From Bryopsis sp. KO-2023 (lineage: Eukaryota; Chlorophyta; Ulvophyceae; Bryopsidales; Bryopsidaceae): a stretch of DNA of 64,000 nt. The notes under the pieces were generated by a model, which did no database searches, was not told the origin of the DNA, and saw only the letters and a list, made by a program, of their open reading frames with translations. Of this stretch, positions 11,042 through 21,397 are shown piece by piece (within the stretch, counting starts at the first letter, position 1; the number at the start of each line of letters is the position of its first letter). Made by a program: the position numbers and the translations under genes. The stretch spans positions 1,054,001-1,118,000 of the forward strand of contig BSYQ01000002.1 of the NCBI GenBank assembly GCA_030272585.1. Reading direction: 5' to 3'.

Positions 11042-12605
11042 ATGGAGGTGCTTGAGGAGCATTGTAGACGAGGGTGCTTTGGTGCTCCGCTTGTGCTTTC
11101 GTGTGTTTCAAACTCTGCGTGTCATGCTGTGCGCAAAAGCCCCTCCGTTTTCGTTTAACCCCGATATCAGTCCCCCGAGGTTTTTCTTCGGAAGTGTGTG
11201 GATGTGATGATCGTGTTTTACCTTGCAGATATTGGGGCTCGTTTTTTTGCTGCTGTCTTTCGCCGTGTCGGGGTTTTCCCATCGTCCGTCGACGAAGATG
11301 AGTTCATCACCCAGCTCTTTCAACGAGCGAAGAATTTTGTACGAAAAACACACAAGCGTTCCCGTTGCGCGGCAGACCAAGGCCGTGCCTGGTGGGCGGT
11401 TCGAGGTTTGCAAGGATGTGCATAGGTGTGACGCAATAGGTAAGTGTTTGACCCCTGCTCAAGCACCGTGGAGCCTACCAGCATGGATGGATGGCCTCTT
11501 GTGATGGGGGCACTTACCACCTTCATTTAAGACACTGTTGCACCTGATGAGAAAAACCACCTTCAGAACGGAGGATATTTCACACCTCAGTCAGGGCCTG
11601 GGCATTAGTCGAAGTTGCTGCACAATGTGATGACGTGAGGTTGATTTTGTAGATCCCTGGACCCTGGACGCAGATGCGATCGAGGTGCAGTGCATTAGCC
11701 AGACGAAGGTCAAGAGGGATGTCGACTGCGCAGCACTGTGGGCCAAAAAAAGGCTTTGGGGAGGAACAGCCATCACCGAAGAAAAATTTCTCAAAATGAA
11801 TACTGGATTCCCCTGTGGAGAGAACCTTGTGGGTCGCACAGTCTGCTTGGAAGCCAAGGCTACGATCAGAGGTATTCACGCCTGTTCAAACTGTGATTGG
11901 CTTTCCTGCTACCTGGTGATTTATGACGAATGACAAGAGATTGGCTTTCCACGCAGGGACGGCACAAGTGGTGCCGTGTGCGACCAAGCAGACTTGCTCT
12001 GAGGTACCGGTTCCAAGACCGGTATGCACCGTGAGGCCAGTCCATGTCTGTTTCAAGAACGTTTCCTTCACCCTTCCTCCAGGGACGATCCCACCTTCCG
12101 CTCGTGGTCCAACTCCAGCTCAAGGTCATTTTGCCCGTACTCCTCGTCGGTCTCCAACCCTTCCTCGTGTTGAAGCACTTGGGCCCACGTGTGTGACAAG
12201 AGCGTTCCCTTCCTCCCGGACTCCTGGTTGCTTCTCAACCTTTTCCCACTCCGCAGCCCCTACGCCGACTGCGCCTCTGGCGATTGCGGCAACAGAACTC
12301 CACACAGGTCTGGTATTTTGTAGTGATGTCGCTTGTCAATCACGTCCCTCCCGCCATATATATATGCATAAAAAAGCTGGAAGTAAAATGTTTATGTGTT
12401 TGGTACAGACGAATTGGGTGCCAGTTCCGGAGCTGACGTCGAGAGCAACTCCACTGCGATGTCCGCTAAGAGGGGGAACCATGAGCGAACTAGAATCGGC
12501 GAAACACCTGCTGCGTCCCGCTCCTCTATCAGCAAGACAGGTGACCAGCTCCCAGTTTGCACAACGATCGAAGAGTATTTATGCTGCTGGGTTGGTCCGG
12601 GGTAA
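11042..12605 (+). CDS. Secreted protein with a LysM-like domain (5 exons)
   Basis: Proposed exons are 11042-11047, 11229-11439, 11653-11871, 11957-12307 and 12409-12605, giving 327 residues. Exon 1 is only ATG GAG before a GTGCTT donor and is the least certain part. Exon 2 opens with a hydrophobic signal sequence (Ile-Leu-Gly-Leu-Val-Phe-Leu-Leu-Leu-Ser-Phe-Ala). All later introns are phase 1 with good donors (GTAAGT, GTATTC, GTCTGG) and acceptors. Exon 3 has the order expected of a LysM module: a Cys, then Asp-Cys-Ala-Ala-Leu-Trp-Ala-Lys, Phe-Leu-Lys-Met-Asn, Cys-Gly-Glu-Asn-Leu and Gly-Arg-Thr-Val-Cys-Leu. LysM domains bind chitin or peptidoglycan sugars; binding here is inferred. Exon 4 is Pro/Thr-rich with scattered Cys and its 3' half is open in other frames too. 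Exon 5 is Ser/Thr-rich and ends with a Cys pair. Confidence 0.6.
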
Positions 12606-13062
12606 GCAGGGTTCGATTTAGGTCTCAGTGTTTTCTTTATCCTACCAGGGACACAATATCAAAAGGCCTTTTTGTATTGGCGATAAACCGTGTCTCTTTG
12701 TTTGTGTGACGAACAGCTGCGCAAGGAATCCACTCCGACATTCCCTCAATCCTGATCAGAAGCTGCTGATACCTCTCTTCCGCTTTCCAGTGCCAAAATG
12801 CTTCTTGTACTAGGGCGTTTATCTACTCTGAGTTGGAGCGTGGTCAAATTCAAAACTCAACACCAACCAGAAACTGTTCCTATTTCGAGAATACACAAGT
12901 ATCGTTCATCTCTGCTGTTGATAGGTGAACACTGTGATAGAATCCACTTGGAATATGGTGGATTTTCTATTTTTTTTAATATTATGGGCCACATCTGTGG
13001 GTGGCAAAAGAGCACCTTGCTATTTTTTTTTACCATGGTGAGGTATATTTTCTGCTCGTGAT
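12606..13062. other. Intergenic, nothing recognised
   Basis: No gene is seen. It ends at the target duplication of the first hAT-type miniature element. Confidence 0.4.
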
Positions 13063-13527
13063 CAGAGATAGGACTTGGGCCAAATTTTTGGTCCGACTCC
13101 GGTCCGGTCCGGTTACGGTCGGGTTACGGTCACCGTACTACGGCCGTAACTCCGTACCGTAACCGGAGTAATATGTTGTTTTTACGGTACGGAACAGGTA
13201 CGGTATAACTACGGTAGGCCCTAAATCACCGTGAAGTAGCGTGGTTCAGTGCTAAAGCGTTAGGCTGCAGTCAGTAGGGTCGCGGGTTCGAATCCCCCTG
13301 GGTTCCTTTGGAATCGTGGGACCCTGCGGGGGTCACTTTCTACGGTTTACGGTTGTTACGGCCGTTACGGTCGTTACGGTCCGGTACGGAGCGGTACGGA
13401 GTGGTACGGTGCTACGGTTACGGCCGTAAAAGTACGATTTTCTGACGAAAATTGTACTCCGGTTACGGTCCGGTTACGGTGGTTACGGTCCGGTTACGGT
13501 GACCGTAACCGTAAAGTCCTATCTCTG
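13063..13527 (+). mobile_element. hAT-type miniature element with tRNA-Cys-like core, copy 1
   Basis: 465 bp, ending in the inverted repeat CAGAGATAGGACTT / AAGTCCTATCTCTG and flanked by the exact 8-bp duplication ctcgtgat (13055-13062 and 13528-13535). An 8-bp duplication plus a CAG...CTG end is the hallmark of hAT elements. No transposase is present, so it is non-autonomous. The interior is full of ttacggt/accgtaa units. A tRNA-like core lies at about 13235-13310: an A-box-like tggttcagtg (13242-13251), the sequence ctgcagt where an anticodon loop with GCA (Cys) would fall, and a consensus B box ggttcgaatcc (13285-13295). A-to-B spacing is 43 nt, as in real tRNA genes. The anticodon and acceptor stems do not pair well, so it is tRNA-derived rather than a functional tRNA. 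Confidence 0.93.
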
Positions 13528-13866
13528 CTCGTGATTGAGTGTTCGTTCGAAAAGAGGTTTGGTCGTAGTGAAGTTTTTTGGAGATCTGAATGTGTTTCTG
13601 TTGACTTTATCCATTGTCTGCACATTACAAGCTGGGTCCTTATCGGATATCCTTTTTTTTAGGACAAAGAGGTAAATTCAAAGCATTCATCAGTTAATAT
13701 CTTAGACGCTTGAGTAAGAAACTGGGGGTTGGGGATTTTTTATTTTGTGTCTCTCACCTCTTCACCTGGGGGAAAGAAAGCTTGTGTCAAAACACTATTA
13801 AGGTTCCACAGCAAAAAGTGCCCATTGGTCCAAATGCAATCCTCTTTCACCACCTTGACCAATATG

Positions 13867-14098
13867 CAGAGTTGTGCCGAAGTCGTTTTTGCGACAACGA
13901 CAACGGCCGTTAACGGCGTTAACGGTTAACGGCCGTTGTCGTTGTCGCAAAAACGACGTCGGCACGACTCTGATACATTTTCCAATAATTTATAATTTTT
14001 TCAAAATCTCAAACGCACGATTGTCGACGAGCTGATTGGCGGTTGGGAGCGTCCCTTGGAGCCGGAGTTGTGTGCCGTTGCAACGGCGCACAACTCTG
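13867..14098 (+). mobile_element. Second hAT-type miniature element
   Basis: 232 bp with ends CAGAGTTGTGCCG and the inverse CGGCGCACAACTCTG, flanked by the exact 8-bp duplication ccaatatg (13859-13866 and 14099-14106). Its left half (13867-13973) is itself a strong inverted repeat with arms of about 33-50 bp around gttaacggcgttaac. Different in sequence from the 465-bp family except for the CAGAG start. No coding capacity. Confidence 0.88.
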
Positions 14099-14407
14099 CC
14101 AATATGTCATCCAAATTATAGACGAAACAGCAACAGCGAATCCGCATGGAACACTCCATGCACTGTGACATCAATTGGCATTAGAGATGTCATTCTTTCA
14201 CTGCGAAGGCGCACCGCCGGACTGGCTTCGACAGCCGCTCAATTCACCGCCATCTAAGTGCTGAATAACAAACAAATCCAAAAATATCCCCGCTTCGCCA
14301 CCCTGGTGGTGGTTGGCAGCTTCATGATGGCCCGACCGTTGTCCAACTAGGACTTTTCGACTTTTTTGCATGAGTCGGCTGGTCGGAAGTCGAGTCGATT
14401 CCGTCCG

Positions 14408-14495
14408 TACGTCAGACACTCGGACACTATTACGAAAAAAGGACGTTGGCTAGATCCCCCGTACGGCGATCTTTCGACACCTTTGGCTATATATA
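14408..14495 (+). promoter_or_regulatory. Conserved promoter of the secreted peptide gene at 14.6 kb
   Basis: TACGTCAG (14408-14415) lies 207 bp before the ATG, a 23-bp block atcccccgtacggcgatctttcg lies at 14454-14476, and a TATA box (TATATATA, 14488-14495) lies about 120 bp before the ATG. The same three elements in the same order occur at 32702-32788 before the paralog at 32.9 kb. TACGTCA is the core bound by many bZIP factors; the factor here is unknown. Confidence 0.75.
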
Positions 14496-14614
14496 CGCCC
14501 CAGTCCTCCCATAGTGTACACAGCATTTTCACAGCACAACCTTGTTGGGGCAGTTTTTTTCCCAGTACTTTACGGACTTTGCTCGTAGCAGATCAACCTG
14601 TGTTTTCGCCAACA

Positions 14615-14917
14615 ATGTCGAAACTTCTCGCGTCCACTCTATTGGTCCTCGTGCTGTCGACAGTGGGGGTTGATTCCAGGCCAGTTGGTTTCGGAAACCA
14701 TTTTGCGCTCGCGCCCGAGGAACTGGTTGCACCGCTTCTCAACGGAGGTGTGCGTTTCACTACATCCAGCACGTTTTCGTTTTTCGTTTTTCGTTTTGAG
14801 TGAGTGTGGGTCTCGTTCTTACCTGTACGATGCTTCGCAGAGCCATCGTCTTGGTGCGGTGACGGACACGGATTTCAGGAATTCATTTGGCTCTCCCAAC
14901 AGTTATTGATTGATTGA
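14615..14917 (+). pseudogene. Secreted peptide family member 1, 3' end truncated
   Basis: Exons 14615-14747 and 14841-14917 give 69 residues. Exon 1 (44 codons plus 1 nt) is nearly identical to that at 32901: a signal peptide (Met-Ser-Lys-Leu, Leu/Val core, Ser-Thr-Val-Gly-Val) then Ser-Arg-Pro-Val-Gly-Phe-Gly. The donor is G|GTGTGCG and the acceptor CTTCGCAG, phase 1. Exon 2 begins like its paralogs with Trp-Cys...Gly-His-Gly-Phe-Gln-Glu-Phe but then runs into (attg)n and a copy of the dispersed 55-bp repeat, and stops. The second Cys and the terminal Cys pair are lost. The promoter and exon 1 are intact, so it may still be transcribed. It is called a pseudogene by inference; a short active form is possible. 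Confidence 0.7.
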
Positions 14918-14923
14918 TTGATT

Positions 14924-14966
14924 TGGGCTTTGGCCTGGCATGTTTTGTATTATTTTTCGTTGGTTG
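14924..14966 (+). repeat. Dispersed 55-bp repeat, representative copy
   Basis: Consensus by eye: cccgatgctataggctctgg then cctggcatgtcttgtgatat then ttttggttggttgg. Other copies: 15847-15892, 18352-18402, 32452-32501, 53856-53914 and 62163-62220 (plus); 24562-24618, 24709-24764, 31341-31388, 41936-41991, 46514-46552 and 60230-60282 (minus). Twelve copies in 64 kb, in both strands, in introns and between genes. This copy has (attg)n on its left and ends the coding part of peptide member 1. Confidence 0.85.
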
Positions 14967-15187
14967 ACCTCAGCTAATCGTAGTCGGCGATCCACGGATC
15001 CTTCGCCAAGGATCTCGCGACCCAAAAGCCGTGATACGAATCTCCAAAAAAGCAACCTCTCGCCAATTCTACTTACGATATCAAAGCTAAGACTGGGGTC
15101 ATATTCACAGCGCACTTATAGCAAAGAGTCGTAGACTGGCGATCAATTCAAGTCGAAAAAAACACTGGTGGTCTCTCTAGCGCCGCC

Positions 15188-15589
15188 ATGTCGAAATCGT
15201 TTGCGATCGTTGTCTTGGTCCTCATGGCTTTCACAGTGGGGGTGCTTTCCAGGTCAGTAGCTGTTCCAAATGGTACGGCCAGAGAGAGGACGCTCTTTTT
15301 CACAACGCTTCTTATCGAAGCAAACACTCCAGCTGCGATTGCTCGGCGTTGTGCCACCCACTATCGCTGGGCGTGTGGGCGTTTTTCAGCAGAGTATTGG
15401 ATGTTTACGATTTTTTTTTAATCCACAGGGAAGGATTGGTGCAAGCCTTGCTTATCTTTCGATCGCTGCATCGACCTCCTTGATTCGTGCCACAAGGAAG
15501 GCGCGGAGGGAGCGCTGTTTGGCCTCGGGATGCCGTTTAGGATGGAGTGTTGTTGCTATTATTATCGACCTCTTTTCTCGGGAAAATGA
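15188..15589 (+). CDS. Secreted peptide family member 2
   Basis: Exons 15188-15272 and 15429-15589 give 81 residues. The signal peptide resembles members 1, 3 and 4 (Met-Ser-Lys-Ser-Phe-Ala, Thr-Val-Gly-Val-Leu-Ser-Arg). Intron phase is 1, as in the others. The exon 1 donor (G|GTACGG at 15273) is the best candidate; exon 1 could extend further. The mature part is Cys-rich: Trp-Cys-Lys-Pro-Cys, Phe-Asp-Arg-Cys, Ser-Cys-His-Lys, Glu-Cys-Cys-Cys. It keeps the WC...C...CC frame of the family but has extra Cys and lacks the Gly-His-Gly motif. It starts 270 bp after member 1 but does not share that promoter. Function unknown; small, secreted and disulphide-rich is all that can be said. Confidence 0.65.
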
Positions 15590-16385
15590 AACGGGACAAC
15601 GACTTCGCCGGCCACGGTCTTCTTCTCGGAAATGAGCAGCACCTCTTGCTGCGCTGCTATAACGTAGCTAGTAGAACCCATCCATCAGTGCCTTCTTTTT
15701 TTGTCGAGTTTTGACATGTGCTGGGGTGGCTTCCTCACCTGTCACACATTTTGGTTGGTTTTTTGTGATGGCATTCAGTCAAAATCGAGACTGCTTAGAG
15801 AGTCCAGTAGTAAATTGGAATGGGAATTTTTGAGGTTTTTCCTGTATCCCCTCGATTGTATAGGCATGTCTTGTAGAAATTTCGGCTGGGACGTTTTGTG
15901 TAAACATTTGGCTGTCCTATGGGTTTCTGGGTGTGGAATTCATGTGAAACTGTGTCATCATAAAGATTTCTTAAATGGTAAAAGACGTTTCAAACCCAAT
16001 CTCTTTTTTAAGCCCACTGTGGTTGGTGGCTCCGACCTCAATCTCCCAACAGAAACTTGAAAAAGAGTAACCTTACCTCGAATAAATTTTTTCTTCGACT
16101 CGTACAAAATTCTTGAATCGGTCCCAAGGTAAATGAAAAAATTTGAAAGTGGTGAAGAAGAAAAAAGAAAAATCTCCGGCGGAATGAAAATTGAGTGGTG
16201 TCTTGTCCACACAACGAGATAAGAGTTCACTCAGCAGTTTAAGAGTTCAAAGTCTTGACAAGTCTTTTTTTAGACATTAAAACGCCTGCATCTCTTCGTT
16301 CACTTTAAGTCCAAGTGATCCTCCTGTGTTTTTCTGGAACTACCCATTTAAGACTATGATCAAAATTTTTAAAAAATTCCCGTCG
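15590..16385. other. Intergenic with one dispersed-repeat copy
   Basis: A copy of the dispersed 55-bp repeat lies at 15847-15892. The 119-codon open frame across it (15701-16060) is therefore not called as a gene. Confidence 0.45.
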
Positions 16386-16470
16386 GCACAAGTGGCCGAG
16401 TGGTCCAAGGCGTCAGACTCAAGACCTGATGAAGCTCGTCTCCGCGTGGGTTCGAACCCCACCTTGTGCA
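16386..16470 (+). tRNA. tRNA-Leu(CAA)
   Basis: 85 nt. The acceptor stem GCACAAG (16386-16392) pairs fully with CTTGTGC (16463-16469), followed by discriminator A. The D arm is GCC...GGC, the anticodon loop CTCAAGA gives CAA, a long variable arm marks a class II tRNA, and the T arm GTGGG-TTCGAAC-CCCAC pairs fully. The anticodon stem has one mismatch (A31-C39). A box TGGCCGAGTGG and B box GGTTCGAACCC are intact. CCA is not encoded, as expected for a eukaryotic nuclear gene, and there is no intron. A clear T-run terminator is not adjacent. Confidence 0.88.
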
Positions 16471-19396
16471 TCAATTCTGTTTCAGCCGCAATTCGTTTTT
16501 CCAGACCTAACGACAAAGAAAGCAGACACAGAGAATGAGCCCGATTTTTCAGGCAGGGTGTTGTGTGAAGCCCGAATTTTTTTTCCCCACGAAGTAAACT
16601 GCAGAAATCTCTTCTTCTGTTGGGGAGACATTGTTTTATTCAACTAATCCAATGACTCGATGGTTTTTTGAACTTCAGTTTCTCATCAACCAGATCGATC
16701 AGCGTGGGGCAGGGTTGGATGTCAGTCTCGCTGGAGTACAGCTGTGGATGCGCTTTCCACTCAACAATACCCCATCTTGCAGATTCACGGCGAAAGGTCC
16801 AGATCGTATCAAGAAAGGCGCCGAATTGGGCATTGTGGACCCTTTTTGGATGTGGCGCCACCCTACATAAACATTGGCGGCTTATTTTCCTCCAGCCCAG
16901 CACTCCTCAACCACTCACTGACAACGTTTCTTTTATTGCCCTAGCCTGTTTACCTTGCGAAACGGCCTGGGTTTCCCCATGCCCGACCAGATCGTTATCA
17001 TTGCAGTGGCGTCTGTGGTCCACCAGGTTAGTCGACTGCTTCCCCAACTAATCATGTTCGATCTTTCGTGGTGGCTTGTAAGCTGTTTTTCTTCTTGTTG
17101 CAGGAAAGCACTCAGTTCGTTGGTTGGTTGACCCAAATAGCTCCGCTCCATTGTTAACCATGAAGTGGAGTTGATCCAGCGCAACGTGTTCTTCTGGAAA
17201 AGCTTGATTGTCTGACCCCTGAGGCGCTCAAAAAATCCGCCAGCGTGAGGTTGCACCAGTCAAGGCGCGCGCGTTCATATATATATATTATTTTATTATT
17301 TTTTTTTTTCGTTGAGAGTGTGTTGCTGAATCTAGGTAGGCTACCTGTCAGCGAACTGTATTCTAAGTGCGTTGTTCAGAAATATTAATTTATTTCTTTT
17401 ATTAGTAAAGTTAATTTTTTCATGTTGGTGGTGTTCGCAACCTCTTGCCGAGTTTCTTCTGATGAGAAGCGTTGATGCCTGTTTTTTTCTTTTCTTTCCT
17501 TTTTGTCTTTGTTCCAGCATCATAGAGGGTGATGGCTCTCTTTTGCTGTGGGTTGTAATTATGATTATGGATGCCTGTTTTTTTGTAGTTTTTGTGGTTG
17601 GCGATATGGACGCCAACCATCGTCTGCTCTATAATGTTCCTTTTTTGTCACGACAAGTTTTCTCACGCATTGGCGGAGGGGTGCAGGCCTCTTCCAAGGG
17701 GTGGGCACCTGTTGATCCAGTCCACCCTGGTCAGACTTTTCACCCCATGGCAGTGGGTCTGACGATGCAGATACTTTCGAATCGTGCAGTCCCCGCAAAC
17801 CGGAAAGTAGGCGGGTGTTGATTCGGGGGCAAAATCGCCTGTGCCACCAGACTTCCCTTATTATCTTCTGCACAGCCCCATTTTTTTCTCTTCACACCAG
17901 AAAAAGAGAATTCTGATTGAAACAATTCTTTCTAATTTTTGTTTTCCTATGTTTGTCCACAAAGAGATCGCTCCTGTTTTCTTCAACAAGGGGCGGTTTG
18001 GTTTTTTGTTCGATCGAGCCATCAGCGGAGGTCACTTCATCAAGCTGTGGTGCCCTTGTGAATCTCGATATCTATCGGCTTCTCCGTCCAAATAATTCCG
18101 TTGGGTGCACACGTGTGGCGGCTGATTTTTTTGACGGCGCCGCATTTGGTTTGTCATTAGTCCCGAGAGCTGGACAGTCAGTCGCTAATTGGTTCTGCCT
18201 TTCAAAAATCTACCCGGAACTGGCCTGGGGCAGTGTATCGAGGACGTGGAGGGGAAAGGTTGAAAACTGTGTGTTTTGTTGTATTCCCCTGATGCTTTAG
18301 GCATCCTTCAGGTGTGGGCGTCTTTGATCCAGCCCATTCTGGTCAGACGTTGAGGCTCTAGCCTGGCATGTCTTGTAATATTCTTGGCTGGTTGGTAGGC
18401 CAATTGATCATAGATAATCACAAATGCAAAATTTAGGCTATATATATTATTGGAAGATCTCTATTTATCTTTGATTCGTTGTATTGAGCAGTGTCATCAT
18501 GTAATTTCTGTACCAACAGTGGCTTCAGGTTTCAATTGAATTGAATTTCGTTGAGTTTTTTCTTGATCGAGTTCCTGCCGCCAGAAGCAATCGTGAGTCA
18601 TCCAGCCGATGATGAAAAATTGATGTTTTTTTTGTTTTGTTTTTTTACCCTTGATCTGATGTTGAGATGATACATCAATTTCTGAGGCTGGGAGATTCTT
18701 GACCGAATTCTGCTTTGAAAAAGCAACTTTCAAGGACCAATTCGTTCAACCGTTCATTCAATAGTACAGCAGCAACAACTCTTGAAAATTTTGGGTTCGA
18801 GAGGGCATGCTGTTTCCTTGCGACTCTGAGATGCATCCACCAATCAATTGATCATCATTACATGTGCAGAAGCAAAAGCCTCTATTCGTTTTTTTTAGAG
18901 ACGCACTTGTGTAATAAAAACAAAGCAAAAAAAAAGGCCTCTTTTGCAACAAAAAATTATCTAGCATTCAAAATCTACCAGCCAAAACATTTATAAGACA
19001 GGCCGGGCCAGAGGTTAGGCAATCGGGGGTATAGAAAAATATATATATATATTTGAAACCTAGAAATATCCAAGAGAAAAGATCTGGAAATCGTAAGGGG
19101 TATACTATAATAATTTTCTGCAATAACACCCACTGAAGATCTTTTACTAACCAACCATCTGCTTTGACAGGTCACTATCCCAACAAAAGCAAGGGGCTGG
19201 CATGAACTGAGGTTATATAATGCTTTTAAGAACAGAAACTCCCCCCTTCCCTGTGTAAAATAAGCCAGAGAGGAAAGATCATCTTCCGAATAATATTTTC
19301 TTTTCACCCCCTCTATCTGCAACCTCACCTGAGCTCTCGATCTCGTCGGAATATTTTCTGGAAAGTATCCACAATTCCTCTCACCACGGGCACACC
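16471..19396. other. Long intergenic region
   Basis: No gene could be assembled. An open stretch at about 16678-16870 (ending in a stop at 16868-16870, preceded by a plausible acceptor gaacttcag) has coding-like composition but no partner exon was found. Two related fragments, near 17697-17740 and 18312-18350, share gatccag.cca..ctggtcagac. A copy of the dispersed repeat lies at 18352-18402. TA microsatellite runs occur near 17278 and 19040. Confidence 0.4.
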
Positions 19397-19593
19397 CATA
19401 GGCGCAACCGGGGGGGGCCTGGGGGGGCCTGGCCCCCCTAAAAAATTCTCTGGCCCCCCCAAAAAAGCTAGCAAAAAAAAAAATAAAAAAAATCTTGTTT
19501 AGTAGATTTTCTACTACACGGTACAAAAACAAGAGTGGCCCCCCAAAAAAATATTTCGGCCCCCTCTCCCCCGAAATCCTGGTTGCGCCTATG
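19397..19593 (+). mobile_element. Third hAT-type miniature element (CATAGGCGCAACC ends)
   Basis: 197 bp with inverted ends CATAGGCGCAACC and GGTTGCGCCTATG, flanked by the exact 8-bp duplication ggcacacc (19389-19396 and 19594-19601). G-rich then C-rich subterminal runs flank an A-rich centre, a design common in hAT-related miniature elements. The 248-codon minus-strand open frame at 18975-19721 runs straight through it and is not a gene. Confidence 0.85.
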
Positions 19594-20225
19594 GGCACAC
19601 CACCGGTTTTCCCCAAGTGAAAGGGTATCGGGGGGTAGAATCCACGACGCTTCGTGGTGCGTGCTCTCTCTCTCTCTGTTCGACGACGTCTCCTCGAGGA
19701 GCGAGGTGCACGCTCTTTCACGGCGTGGCTGTGTTTGTCGACGGTATCATGATACCCAGGCGCAGGTTACCTCGGGGATACGTACTCAATTTTACAGCGT
19801 AAGTTACGCTGCGTAACACGATTTCCCGTAATTGATTGTGCAAAGCACGGGAACTCCCTGAACAGCTCTACTGGCCAGTCAGACGCCCCGCGGCGGCCCG
19901 TGCGAGCCCCCTCGATCGTTGACCTCCTGGGAGTAATATCCTGTGGAGCGGAACGGCCGTACCATTGCATTTGGATTTTCCCTGGCCGCTCGCTGCTTCA
20001 TGATCGGCGCGTGACTAACGAGCTCCTAGAGTATGTACGTACATTGAAGTGCATAGTCGTTGCAAAAACGAAAAGTTGACAGCTTCGGGCAAGCACGACC
20101 TTGTCTTTCTTCGTGCAGAAAAAGCAACAGGCGTTGGTTGCAAGGAAACCACGGGCAGCAAAGGGTGGAGCGTGCTCGTGATCTACACTCGTTTCCGGGC
20201 GCTTCGGATTTAAGCAAGAGGGGAG

Positions 20226-21347
20226 ATGGGAGCCAACCAGTCCGCGCTGTGGCTTGCGCTTGCGGTGCTGCTCGCCGCTAACTCAGGTAACGCGGTTGAG
20301 TTGACGTGCATGGAAACTTCCTTGACGGGTGGTGGTAAGATGAGGACCCGATCAGCGTCAGTGCGCCTTCGTACCAACCGGCCTACCCCCGTTTTTTCCC
20401 CTCAGGGAAAAGCCTGTTTTCTCAGGAGAAAAACGCAGGAAGGTCATGCGGAACGGCAGAAAAGCGCCGGAGAACGCTGTCGTAGAAAGACGTCCTAAGA
20501 ACGTCTCCTGCGCGATTTTCAGCGCCATAAATCTCCCGTTCCACGATTTGCACGGACACAAATGTACGACACTGCTTCCTGAATGTGAACACCCCCCCAT
20601 TCTGGGGAAGGGGTCTTCTCCTCTGATCCTGAGGGTCAATTTGCTCTGCGGGGGTAACAACAGGCGAGGCATGGAAGTCACTGACAAGCCCTCAAGTCAC
20701 TGAACCAAACCAAGAATTACATGTGCAGAATCCCGGGCCTCCATTGCAAGTCACTGAAGCCCCCAAGAATGATCTGCTGGATGGTCGCCGTGATGGTCCG
20801 CGGCGGGGTGTAGCGACCCAACAGGGCAATGGTGTACGCAATCAAGGAAATGGACTAGGCAATCGAGGTCGGGGCATTGGACAAGGCAACGGCCAGGTCG
20901 ATAATCAGAACAATGGGATAAGGCAGCGCTTGGATCAGGTTGCTGGGACGCAGGGCAATCTTGGCCAACTGGCCAGTGCCTTGCAACGGTCTACAAAAAG
21001 ACGAAACAACCCGAGTAAGTTACAGTGTTGCCCACATTGTAGATACATGTGCCAGAACTTGAAATGTTTTAATGTTCGAAAGGCCCAACTGCTCGCTGGT
21101 CATTGCAGGTAGGTGGCAGTTTGAAGATCAGTCTTTTGGGGGTCCAAAAGAGGGGAAGCTTACACTGTTTTTTTGTCTTTCCTCCAATTGGGATTTTGTT
21201 GTGGGGTTACCGTTTCTGATGATTTCCATACACAAGGGTGTATGTGTTGTTCCTTGCTGATTTCCCTTCTGCCCTGTTTCAGACAACCAGGGCTCGTCGT
21301 CGGCAGTTCTGCAGAGAATCAAAGGTGAACATGGGCTTGGATTTCTC

Positions 21348-21397
<50 letters not shown>

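Noticed and set aside
13235-13310. Functional tRNA-Cys gene inside the miniature element
   Set aside because: A and B boxes are good and GCA falls in the right place, but the acceptor and anticodon stems do not pair, so it is only tRNA-derived.
15701-16060. 119-codon Cys-containing open frame
   Set aside because: It reads through a copy of the dispersed 55-bp repeat; similar frames arise at other copies (for example 62191-62496).
18975-19721. 248-codon minus-strand open frame
   Set aside because: It runs straight through a 197-bp hAT-type element with target duplications, so it is an accident of that insertion.
21350-21392. CRISPR-like or regulatory tandem repeats, including the (tg)n run
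   Set aside because: These are simple microsatellites or minisatellites; no repeat-spacer arrangement is present anywhere and the DNA is eukaryotic.
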